Origin: Mesorhabditis belari
Lineage: Eukaryota > Nematoda > Chromadorea > Rhabditida > Rhabditidae
Direction of reading: 5' to 3'
Length of the DNA: 64,000 nt
Assembly (NCBI GenBank): GCA_958450365.1
Contig: CAUEEP010000133.1
Coordinates: forward strand, 248,001 to 312,000
The position numbers and the translations under genes were made by a program. The notes below the pieces were generated by a model, which had not been told where the DNA came from, did no database searches, and worked only from the letters and a program-made list of their open reading frames with translations. Of the stretch, positions 54,590 to 64,000 are shown in pieces (position 1 is the stretch's first letter; the number at the start of each line of letters is the position of its first letter).

Positions 54590-55226
54590 CGAGTAGATGG
54601 CCCGAGTAGATGGCCCGAGTAGATGGCCCGAGTAGATGGCCCGAGTAGATGGCCCGAGTAGATGGCCCGAGTAGATGGCCCGAGTAGATGGCCCGAGTAG
54701 ATGGCCCGAGTAGATGGCCCGAGTAGATGGCCCGAGTAGATGGCCCGAGTAGATGGCCCGAGTAGATGGCCCGAGTAGATGGCCCGAGTAGATGGCCCGA
54801 GTAGATGGCCCGAGTAGATGGCCCGAGTAGATGGCCCGAGTAGATGGCCCGAGTAGATGGCCCGAGTAGATGGCCCGAGTAGATGGCCCGAGTAGATGGC
54901 CCGAGTAGATGGCCCGAGTAGATGGCCCGAGTAGATGGCCCGAGTAGATGGCCCGAGTAGATGGCCCGAGTAGATGGCCCGAGTAGATGGCCCGAGTAGA
55001 TGGCCCGAGTAGATGGCCCGAGTAGATGGCCCGAGTAGATGGCCCGAGTAGATGGCCCGAGTAGATGGCCCGAGTAGATGGCCCGAGTAGATGGCCCGAG
55101 TAGATGGCCCGAGTAGATGGCCCGAGTAGATGGCCCGAGTAGATGGCCCGAGTAGATGGCCCGAGTAGATGGCCCGAGTAGATGGCCCGAGTAGATGGCC
55201 CGAGTAGATGGCCCGAGTAGATGGCC
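54590..55226. repeat. 13-bp satellite (GTAGATGGCCCGA), about 48 copies
   Basis: Essentially perfect array of about 630 bp. Because 13 is not a multiple of three and the unit lacks stops on the minus strand, it produces two long artificial frames with a 13-residue period (SGHLLGPSTRAIY). Its flanks belong to the Tc1-like repeat that is uninterrupted at 62.4-62.7 kb. Confidence 0.95.
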
Positions 55227-56188
55227 ACGAGGGAGGGAAAGGGGTTATGTAAAAGCCGTGCGCCAGACGGCGAGCGATTGCTGGGCCGTGGAAAGAACAC
55301 CTTGCCGTCATTTATTTGAGGTTTCTTTGTTGTAGATCGCTCAAAAAAAGATATTCAGCTGTTAAAAACGGAACGCCTATCCATTGGGTGCATTTGCCAG
55401 GTCGCAAGCGATTACTTACCCGCACAAAGAACACCTTGCTAGTCATTTACAGGGATTTTTCTTTTCTTTCTTTTCTTTTTTCTTACAGGGATTGTGAATG
55501 ACCCAAAAAAGAATATATTAAGCTGTGAATTTGTACACAGGGGTTTTCGGGGTCGGCGAATCGAATGACGATGTTTATTTTAATCCTTAATCAGTGAAAA
55601 GTCGATAATAGAGCTGTACAGAGGTGATGTACAGAACTTTTGATCTCTCCCATTCTTTCCCAATCTCATTCCACGTGTTTTCACTCTGTTTTGATTTTTT
55701 TTCATTCTTTCCGCAAACACTCAAAATCAACAACAAAGTAGTCATGGTTGAATTGAGCGAATTTCTCAATTTCAATCAAGAAGTAGATGAAATAGAAGAA
55801 ATAGATGAAAAAGACTATTTGCAAATAGATTTCTGTACTTATTTCCCGAAATGATCAAATAAAGAACCTATTGTACAACGGAATTCGGGGATTAGAGTTG
55901 AATCTTTTTCATAAATCAATCAATCCCTATTTTTTTGCCAATTTTTATCCACTATCCACGCTTCACCATTCGGCAAACGAGATCTTCGATCAGCAAGTAA
56001 AAAATGATTAATTATGTTCACTTTGAAATCTCTTTTTTTTGGCAAATATCTTTAAGTTGTCTTTTTTGATCTCAAAACTATCAAATTGTTTTGTCTATTA
56101 CTTCTACGAAAAATATTTACAGGAAAAGTTTCGCAGGAAAGGAAATAGAGCCTGTGAAAAGGGGCAATAAAAATAGAGGGAGGGGATA
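55227..56188. other. Tc1-like repeat flank and spacer
   Basis: GTAAAAGCCGTGCGCCAGAC at 55250 and GGGGTTTTCGGGGTCGGCGA at about 55543 match 62588 and 62729. From 55560 on, AT-rich sequence with no gene recognised. An acidic open stretch at about 55740-55850 (EVDEIEEIDEKDYLQ) has neither family resemblance nor clear splice partners. Confidence 0.5.
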
Positions 56189-56386
56189 CCGTATTTTCTC
56201 TAATAGTAGTGCACCCCAGCGAGCCGAGTTGGTGACTATTTTACCGTTTCGAAGCTTTTGCAGAAGCTCAACACTCAAATCCCTCACTAGATCTCATCGT
56301 CAGCTACATTTTCCGACCCCACATCGATAGGTTCTGATAAGCGGTTCTGGAGATTTCGAGGGTGCACTACTATTAGAGAGAATACG
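56189..56386. mobile_element. MITE of the CCGTATT (pogo-like) family
   Basis: CCGTATTTTCTCTAATAGTA ... TACTATTAGAGAGAATACG. The interior carries GAGCCGAGTTGGTGACTATT and CCGACCCCACATCGATAGG, as in its neighbour at 56514. Confidence 0.88.
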
Positions 56387-56513
56387 ATATTTTATCAGTA
56401 GGAAATGAGGAAGAAAGGCTTAGGCCAAGATTTCTCCTTATGCATCACTCTAGAATTCATTCGGTGCGCATTCGGTGCATTTAAAATTCGGTGCATTTAA
56501 AAGTGTGTTTTTC

Positions 56514-56736
56514 CTGTACCGGCTTTTCCCTAATAGTAGTGTACCCCAGCGAGCCGAGTTGGTGACTATTTTACGGCTTCCAAGCTTTTGCAGAAGCTCA
56601 ACACTCAAATCCTCCACAAGATCTCATCGTCAGCTACATTTTCCGACCCCACATCGATAGGTTCTGATAAGCGGTTCTCGAGATTTCGAGGAATTTAGAC
56701 AACGCCCTTGGTGCACTACTATTAGAGAAAATACGG
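56514..56736. mobile_element. second CCGTATT-family MITE, 130 bp downstream
   Basis: The left end is decayed (CTTTTCCCTAATAGTAGTGT); the right end is intact (TACTATTAGAGAAAATACGG). Interior nearly identical to 56189-56386. Confidence 0.85.
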
Positions 56737-57930
56737 CATTTTATGGAGTTTTTATAGAAAACTTTCATTTTCAAAGAACCGATGCTAGAGAATGATAGTA
56801 GATCTAATACTAGATCTACTATCATTCTCTAGTATCGGATGATAGTAGATCTAATACCAGATCTACTTTCATCCTCTATTATCGGTAATGTTTAGTCTTT
56901 AATAGATCTAATACTAGATCTATTAAAGACTAAACATTTGCTGGAATAACTACACTAACAATTTCCATACAATTATTTAAATTATATGAAAATTGTTACT
57001 GTAGTTATTACAGCAAATGTTTAGTCTTTAATCTACTCGATCTACTAGATCTGATACTAGATTTCTATTAAGTTGATGAATCAATCTTTTTGTTCCTTTT
57101 AAAACCAACAAATGCATCAATTGAACTACGATTTCTTTCATTAGGTCAATTCTTTTTCTGTCATTAAAACGAGTTTCAAATGCCTTATGTCTGGATTTCT
57201 TTTGGGAGCGTGAGGTCGGCTTTTAGTCGTTTAGGGGTAGGCTAGTTTCCCCATTTTTTTTTGCACAACTGGGTCGTTTGCGCAACTCGCCATAACTTTC
57301 TTCTAAGTCTTGTCTTGTTTTGACTTGGCTTTTGTGCTCCAAGAGTTATTAGATCCAGAACCCAAGAGGAAAGATGAGTCTTTTGAGTTATGAATAGTCA
57401 ATGGATATCAATAGAATTCATAGATTCATCAATAGTTTGAATTTGAGAACAATAGTTGACTCATTATTCTATGCCAAACATTTCTGGAACAATTTTTTGT
57501 TTCATTCAATTTGCTGATCGTTCGTTGCTGATTTGTGAATGAGAAAAGTTTTTTGGAATCGTTTTTTGTAAGGAAAAAAAGGTGATCGACAAAGTATAGA
57601 AGTAGTTTTTCATTAATTCCATTTGAATGAAAATAGAAACTGTTTGTGAATGTTTCTTGCATTTGAATTTGTTCTTTCCATTTGAATTTCGATTTGAAAC
57701 ATTTATTTCCAATTGTTTTTCCATTTTCTGACTATATTCTTTTCAGATTCGGTTTCAGACTTTAATATCCCAAAATTGATTGAGATTGAAGGTTTAGCTA
57801 CAATTTTGGTTATCATTTTGTTAGTTTCTAACAAAGGGTAGGCTAATTTCCGCAATTCTATTTGCCCAAAAGGGTCATTTGTGCAACAGGGTCCTTAGCG
57901 GAGCTGGGTAGACTTAACTAGCCAAGAAAC
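56737..57930. repeat. palindromic TAGATCTAATACTAGATC words, then spacer
   Basis: 56780-57070 contains several perfect palindromes, for example AGTAGATCTAATACTAGATC-TACT, and a hairpin of TTTAGTCTTTAAT. 57237-57305 and 57838-57900 are partial copies of the foldback element that follows. The rest is AT-rich with no gene seen. Confidence 0.7.
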
Positions 57931-58156
57931 TAGCCAAGGTAGGCTAATTTCCGCAATAGGGTCATTTGCGCAACAGGGTCGTTTGCGCAACTCACCATAA
58001 CTTTTTTCTAAATGGGCCAATCTTTATCATTTTGGTTTCATTTTGTAGATCTCAATAAGTGCAACAAAATGAAACAAAAATCATAAAGATTGGTCCACTT
58101 AGAAGAAAGTTATGGCGAGTTGCGTAAATGGCCCTGTTGCGAAAACTACCTTGGCT
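57931..58156. mobile_element. foldback MITE (CCAAGGTAG ends)
   Basis: CCAAGGTAGGCTAATTTCCG ... GGGTCGTTTGCGCAACTCAC on the left is mirrored by GAGTTGCGTAAATGGCCCTG ... CTACCTTGG on the right, centre near 58050. Confidence 0.8.
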
Positions 58157-61100
58157 CTTGGCTAGTTACTGTACTGTTTTAAGTCTTTTATTAAGATTTT
58201 ATTACTATAGTACTATATAGCAACAGATTATCGTACTCTTACTCTTACTGCCAGAATTTTTAAATAGCTCTAAAATTTCTTGAGTACTTTTTGTTATTCG
58301 CCATTTGTGTACTCCTTTACAGTTTACTTTTCAAAATTTCAATATTTTCATATCTTGTGCTTTGATTGGTTTTTCAAAGAAAACCGTTCATGTTTTCGAT
58401 TTAAAAAAGACAATATTTATGAACGATTTTGATATTTCTCTCTTTATGATTCCATTGATCTCTTCGTTTTTTCGTTTCTCTCAAAAGTTCTCCCACGAAA
58501 AGCCATTAACATAAATCTGTAAACTATCTAAAAAAATAAAACATGTTAAATTTCTAAATATTGAGTTGACTTTGGAGAGTGTAATTTTTTTTGATTAAAT
58601 CGACTGATACTCCATTTTGAAATCCTTTTGATTTAATCATAGTTCTACTGTCAATTATTCATTGCTATGCTAGCATTGCTTAAACGATTTCAAGATAGCT
58701 GAGTTTTCGGTGACTACTGTACTAGTTGTATGGCCAACTACTGTACTAGTTGTGTAGGTGACTACTGTACTAGTTGCATAGCTAACTACTGTACTAGTTG
58801 TACGGCTAACTACTGTACTAGTTGTACGGCTAACTACTGTACTAGTTGTATTGAAAGATAATGTTCTTGATTGTGTGAGTACGATACCGGTTTACCTGTC
58901 TTTCTTGGTCTTGTCAAGCGAATTTAGTTTAGAAAGTAGCCTCCAATCAGTGAACTTTGCGCCTCCAATCAGTGCAAACTGAAACGCGCCTTTTCTAGCG
59001 CACTCAATCGTTCATGTTTTCAAACAAAAGGCAATATTTATGAACGATTTTGATATTTCTCTCTTTATGATTCTATTGATCTCTTCGTTTTTTCTTTTCT
59101 CTCAAAAGTTCTCCCGCGAAAAGCCATTAACATAAATCTATAACCTATCTAAAAAAAACAAAACATGTTAAATTTCTAAATATTGAGTTGAATTTGGCGA
59201 ATTTTATGTAATTTTTTTGATTTTTCTTTGATTAAATCGACTGATACTCCATTTTGAAATTCTTTTGATCTTTTTGAATGGTTTGCGTCAAAAGAAACTT
59301 GAAAAAGATATAGAAAAACAAGGCTGTTCTCATTGATAACAATGAAAAGAAAGATTCGGGATATCCCTAGTAACAAAAAAACGTTCTCACACGATTTTGG
59401 GAAGGGATTTCGTCGGTCTGAGCAGAGTACACGGCTTTGACATCAATTTGACACATAAAAGAATCTTCTTGATAGATTTTACATTGATCTAAAACCAGAA
59501 ACATTTCGTTTTATTGTGATATTGAAGTTTAATCTGCTTTTAATTGATTTATTGCAAGATTTCTGATATTTTTTTAGTCCAAAATTGAAAACAGGTTCAA
59601 AGCTTAAGATCAGAGACTTCAAAAAGCTATGAAATGATGGGTTTGAGTCGAATGAGTTGTTAGATTCAGATTTATTAATTTAAGCTGAGATTTACTAATT
59701 TAAGCTTCAGATTTACTTTAATTTTACTTTAATGCAAGTTCTAAAGTGTTCTAAAGTATTCTAAAGTGTTCTAAAGTGCTCTAAAGTGTTCTAAAGTATT
59801 CTAAAGTATTCTAAAGTGTTTTAAAGTGTCCTAAAGAGTTCTAAAGTGTTCTAAAGAGTCAAAAATGTTTCCCAATGTCCTCATGTATTTGCGGGGGAAA
59901 GGGGTAACTTTGTGCAAGCCATTGGGCGTCTGTATTGTCTGTCTATTACATACATACCACAAAGTATCAAACAGGCAGGCTATTAGCATGATTCAGGTCG
60001 AGTAAAAGGGGTAAACGGCACACAAAAAAAGAGTGGTGATAGAATGGCGAAAAAGAGTCGTTTCATCATTTACCATGTTTGCTGGATTTTTTCATATATT
60101 CATTCTTTATTCTCTAACGATTTTGTTAAGCAATTGTCCACAGCAATTGTACAGCTATTTATATTGTTGTTTAATGTTTTTGATATGTGAATGCTTGATG
60201 TTTAATGTTTGGGTTTAATGCTTAATGTTTTCCTTTTGTCTGTAACTCCTTTGCAACAACAAATCTTTCTTGTATCACTATTCCAGAAAACTTTAGCATA
60301 CTTTTGTTATGACTGTAGTGTAATCTAGATTCTGTAGCTGTACTGTAGTGTACTCTAGATTCTGTAGCTGTACTGTAGTGTAATCTAGATTCTGTAGCTG
60401 TACTGTAGTGTACTCTAGATTCTGTAGCTGTACTGTAGTGTACTCTAGACTCTGTAGCTGTACTGTAGTGTACTATAGACTCTGCAGCTGTACTGTAATG
60501 TACTCTAGACTCTATAGCTGTACTATAGTGCAATCTAGACTCTATAGTACTATATAAACTGTAGATAATTGGATTAGAACTTTTTTTAGGCTACTTATCC
60601 TTTAGAGATTTAAACTTTCTTCAAAAGTCTCACAAGTTTTACGACTTTTTGATAACCATCAAATTTTTTTGATTCCCTCAACCTCTGCCATTCCACCGAC
60701 TGATCAAAGCAAGTGATTGGGTCGGGGACACGAGAAAAAAAGAGAGAAAAAAGAGAGAAAAACGGGGTCGCTTTCATGGGGTTTCCCGCAATCCCAATTT
60801 CCGCCGCTCCAATCCGCCTATTCTCGATCAAACTCTCTCATTTCTCATCACTCATTCCCTTTTTTTTCCGATCAGTCTCATGTTTTATGTTCGAAATCTA
60901 TCTGGTTGTGATTCTGGGGGTTTCCCATTGCATGGACAAAGTCAAATCCTTCGCGTGTTCGAGAGAGAGAGAGAACGTATGAACATCGGCTTACATGATT
61001 GCCATTCCACCCCGAACGCAAAAAATTGCTCAACTGTTTGAATTTTTCAATTTCGTGAGTTTTTGTGAGTAATCCTTTCGTTTTTATAGAGTTTAAGTGA

Positions 61101-62131
61101 AATCTAAAGTTGTTAGAGATTGTTGTTGTTCATCAATTGTTGGAGGTCACTCAAACACACAATCAGCCATGCCCTCAACTTTGAATCTTTGATTTAATCA
61201 TAGTTCTACTGTCAATTATTCATTGCTATGCTAGCATTGCTTAAACGATTTCAAGATAGCTGAGTTTTAGGTGACTACTGTACTAGTTGTACGGCTAACT
61301 ACTGTACTAGTTGCATAGCTAACTACTGTACTAGTTGTACGGCTAACTACTGTACTAGTTGCATGGCTAACTCCTGTACTAGTTGTATTGAAAGATAATG
61401 TTCTTGATTGTGTGAGTACGATACCGGTTTACCTGTCTTTCTTGGTCTTGTCAAGCGAATTTAGTTTAGAAAGTAGCCTCCAATCAGTGAACTTTGCGCC
61501 TCCAATCAGTGCAAACTGAAACGCGCCTTTCCTAGCGCACTCAATCTTCATTTTAAGCATTTAAAATAGTCTTTAAATTTAAAAGAAACGAAGAAAATGT
61601 ACTTTCCAAAGCGATCTATTTGACGAATGATCCATTTTCAAAGAACGATCACTTTGGCGAGATCATTCCCATCTTTTTCTTTTCTTTCTTTCTTTTCTTT
61701 TAAAGCACTTTTCATGATTATCTCGAAAACGAGTTCATTTGATGTCAAAAATAATAAAAACAGTCAAAAACAGTTTGAATCATTCCCCCAAATTCCGAGA
61801 AATGTTTGAAAAATTTTGGCTGGCCATCATTTCATTTCAAATTTTCTGGGAAAAGTGACAGGCGATAAATTGTGGTAAAATTTGAGATTTCTCTGGGAGA
61901 TTTTTTTGTGATCATGATCATACGCATTTATATCTTTCGTTTTACAAATTATGTGCTCAGATTTTACAGTTTTGTATTCATTTTGTTCCAACTCAAAACT
62001 TTTTTGGAACCATTTTTTTCCAACTTTTTTCCAACCAATTTAAATCCAATTTAAACTCTAACTATTTCAAAGAAATTTTCAGGAAAATTCGAAGACTTTT
62101 CGTGTTTTTCTATCAGAAAATCTCGTAAACA
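58157..62131. repeat. 4-kb gene-free region of duplicated blocks and minisatellites
   Basis: A block of about 220 bp (ATTTATGAACGATTTTGATA...TTAAATTTCTAAATATTGAG) occurs at 58400-58565 and 59030-59190. A second block of about 370 bp occurs at 58630-59010 and 61195-61545, each with a 24-bp array (CTACTGTACTAGTTGTACGG-CTAA). A 10-bp repeat (GTGTTCTAAA) lies at 59740-59860. The 30-bp CTGTAGTGTA array is at 60308-60545. No exon, RNA gene or transposase was recognised; open frames around 60.6-61.0 kb look non-coding. Confidence 0.75.
60308..60545. repeat. 30-bp minisatellite, eight copies
   Basis: Unit TGTAGTGTACTCTAGATTCT-GTAGCTGTAC with point variants. The minus strand is open with a ten-residue period (RVHYSTATES). 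Same unit as 43978-44056. Confidence 0.92.
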
Positions 62132-63570
62132 ATGAAATTGTACTCGTTTCGTGAGCGAATGTTTCGAACAAAACATCTCCCGCCGGGAAGTCTTGAAACG
62201 GAAATGAAGAGGTGAGAAGGGAAATGGTTTCGATAAGGATTTAAATATTGTAATTAATGGGTTCTAGAAGGCTTTTTTTATAAAAAACAGCTAAAATTCG
62301 GACAAAAATTGATCTAATTAAATCAAATCAAATTGTTCGTGAGCTCCAATCGTTTCGTTGTTTTCTACATGCGAAAAGCACTCGATTTTGACCACTCGAC
62401 ACTGTCATGAGTGGGAAACGTCTCAGACGTGTCTGAAGGATGAATTTGCTCTTGCCGATCACCCTCCTAATTCTCCGCAACGACACATTCAGATTGAGAT
62501 TAGCCTTGATTTGCGGAGAAGTCAATGTCGAATTTGAAAATTCGGATAGGTCCGGAAGAGCTCGACGAGGAAGGAGGAGAATGGCTTATGTAAAAGCCGT
62601 GCGCCAGACGGCGAGCGATTGCCTGCTAGCACAAAGAACATCTGGGCAGTCATTTGCAAAAGGATGTTGGGGTAGATGGCCCAAAAATGATATTGAAAAT
62701 GATATATGATATTGAAATTTATACTCGGGGGTTTTCGGGATCGGCGAATCGATTGGAGATATTCATTTTATTAGATCTAAAAGAACATAATGATTTTATT
62801 GAGTCTATCCGGATCATTCTGTCATTTTATTGAGTCTATTGGAATCATTCTGTCCTTGTTCCTATCCTGTAGTTACTGTAATCTCTAAATATCTTATGAA
62901 CTGGTATCGATGGTTGTTCTTTGTCCTCTAATAGTTTAGACAAATCATCTAAACCTGGTTAACACCAATGCTCTCAATCTTCTCATCAATCAATTCTTTA
63001 TCTAACCATTTCAGATGTTTGAACACATTTGACATCACTTTGCTGGGTGTTGGGCACATGATCGGCGCCGGAATCTACGTGTTGACCGGTTTGTTTTCGT
63101 TTTTACCTCAATTTACACGGATTATCGACAAATATCGATAGAAAATGCAGTTATTGGAATAACATGTTGTTTGAAAAAGACAAAACAAACATAATAAAAA
63201 GATGAATGAAAGAGCAGAAGAAAAGAGCAGAAATGGCCTTGACTTTGATGGAAATCATTCCGAGTGATTGGGGGAAAAGTAAAGAAAAAAAAGGAAAAAA
63301 GAAAAAAAATGAAATCTTATAAAAAAAAGTGATAAAGTTAGGTGTTCAAAGATTTGGGGAATAGTTTTGAAATCATTAATCATAAAACAACAAATTTTGA
63401 AATGATCTAGAGGATTTTTATCAAGTTTTGGGTGTCCAGTGATTGAGTAAAGTTGAATGATTAGATAATGATGCTTACTTTTAATTGCTCAATAAATTCT
63501 TAGCATTAAGATTTTAAGCTTCGGCCCTAAAAACTGTAGATGATTTCTATTATTTACTGTAGCCACCTTG

Positions 63571-63613
<43 letters not shown>

Positions 63614-63632
63614 AAAAAAAAAATAAAAAAAA

Positions 63633-63663
<31 letters not shown>

Positions 63664-64000
63664 TTTTGGAAAAAAAAAATAAAAAAAATATTTGGGAAAA
63701 AAAAGGGGTGAAAAAAGAGGAAAAATATTAAATTAAAAAAATAAAATAATTTAATAAAAAAAAAAAAAATTTAATTATTAAAAAAAATTTAAAATTATTG
63801 CCATGCTTTAGTACCTTGTTCTATTAATCTTTATTTACCTTTATTTACAACACCAACAAATCAAAAAGTAAATTGAAAGGTTTGATCATAAGATACTGTA
63901 TAAAATGCAAACTATTTTGGATAGAACAGTTTGGAAACTATTTTGAACTACTATTACCTTTCAGGTCACGCATTGAAAGACATCGCTGGTCCATCAATCG
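62132..64000 (+). CDS. second CAT-type amino-acid transporter, 5' part
   Basis: Exons 62132-62211, 63015-63088 and 63965-64000 (cut by the window end). Exon 1 gives MKLYSFRERMFRTKHLPPGS and ends in ETEMKR. Exon 2 continues CLNTFDITLLGVGHMIGAGI to YVLTG, the CAT TM1 signature. Exon 3 starts GHALKDIAGPSI. The first three intron positions and phases equal those of the 47983 gene, so the two are tandem paralogues. A CTATCAG acceptor 16-18 bases before the ATG is a likely trans-splice site. Intron 1 holds a Tc1-like fragment, intron 2 an A/T-only tract. Confidence 0.88.
62328..62720 (-). pseudogene. Tc1-like transposase fragment in transporter intron 1
   Basis: Minus strand: TSPQIKANLNLNVSLRRIRR is the HTH end of the Tc1-type DNA-binding domain. 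A following basic stretch with VLFACRKQRNDWSS parallels the RL.FA..H..W block of Tc1 transposases. No catalytic residues. The plus-side flank (GTAAAAGCCGTGCGCCAGAC) recurs next to the 54.6-kb satellite. Confidence 0.65.
63571..63790. repeat. A/T-only low-complexity tract
   Basis: Long A runs, T runs and AAATTTAAA mixtures with a few G, inside intron 2 of the second transporter. Its raggedness suggests sequencing or assembly uncertainty as much as biology. Confidence 0.8.

Noticed and set aside
54485..55311. Long minus-strand frames of 249 and 271 codons with SGHLLGPSTRAIY repeats
   Set aside because: They are translations of a perfect 13-bp satellite lacking stops; the only non-repeat protein sequence is a Tc1 fragment.
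60222..60533. VHYSTATES-type decapeptide repeat frame
   Set aside because: Translation of the 30-bp minisatellite; no start or flank supporting a gene.
60610..60982. Protein-coding gene from overlapping frames with a hydrophobic stretch
   Set aside because: Frames overlap on both strands, there are no splice signals that extend them and no family resemblance.
1..64000. CRISPR-like arrays among the many tandem repeats
   Set aside because: None has regular unique spacers between short repeats; all arrays are contiguous tandem units in nuclear nematode-type DNA.

Overview
The window reads as nuclear DNA of a free-living, rhabditid-like nematode. It is AT-rich, and its coding exons are split by many introns with TTTTCAG-type acceptors. 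Several start codons sit only a few bases behind such an acceptor, which suggests spliced-leader trans-splicing. It carries nematode-type chemoreceptors (an Srt receptor and two other serpentine receptors), and the nematode telomere unit TTAGGC occurs inside the sequence. The species cannot be named from the window. No bacterial features and no CRISPR array were seen. Gene models were built by hand from open frames plus splice signals.

Layout. (1) 1-18 kb is a chemoreceptor neighbourhood: a serpentine receptor on + (2.1-4.25 kb), an Srt receptor on - (5.2-7.9 kb) and an Sra-superfamily-like receptor on - (11.4-14.7 kb). Mariner relics, MITEs, minisatellites and tRNA-like SINE heads are scattered between and inside them. 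(2) 18.06-24.48 kb is a 6.4-kb unit bounded by about 660-bp terminal inverted repeats. It holds a multi-exon gene with Ig-V-like features, a dead mariner and a TA-flanked MITE. (3) 24.5-39.1 kb is dominated by nested inverted duplication. The main palindrome (about 27.5-37.8 kb) carries two mirror-image, tail-to-tail copies of a secreted TIMP/netrin-domain gene, interstitial TTAGGC repeats and a mariner at the centre. Its conserved terminal segments match the inverted repeats of the 18-24 kb unit. (4) 38.7-47.5 kb is a complete 16-exon Spinster-type MFS transporter gene. One intron holds a mariner-derived element into which a pogo-like element has inserted. (5) 48.0-54.2 kb is a complete 18-exon cationic amino-acid transporter (SLC7 CAT type) with a tRNA-Lys(CTT) gene in an intron. 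(6) 54.2-62.1 kb is repeats only, including a roughly 48-copy 13-bp satellite. (7) From 62.1 kb the first exons of a second CAT-type paralogue run off the window.

The two transporter models give clean frames over all exons (1485 and 1692 nt), as do both TIMP copies (519 nt in the left one), so these are the most secure calls. The receptor and Ig-like models are sound exon by exon, but a few joins are unresolved. The most unusual content is the related pair of long-inverted-repeat structures with gene cargo, and the pogo-like element that shares its ends with MITEs in the same window.
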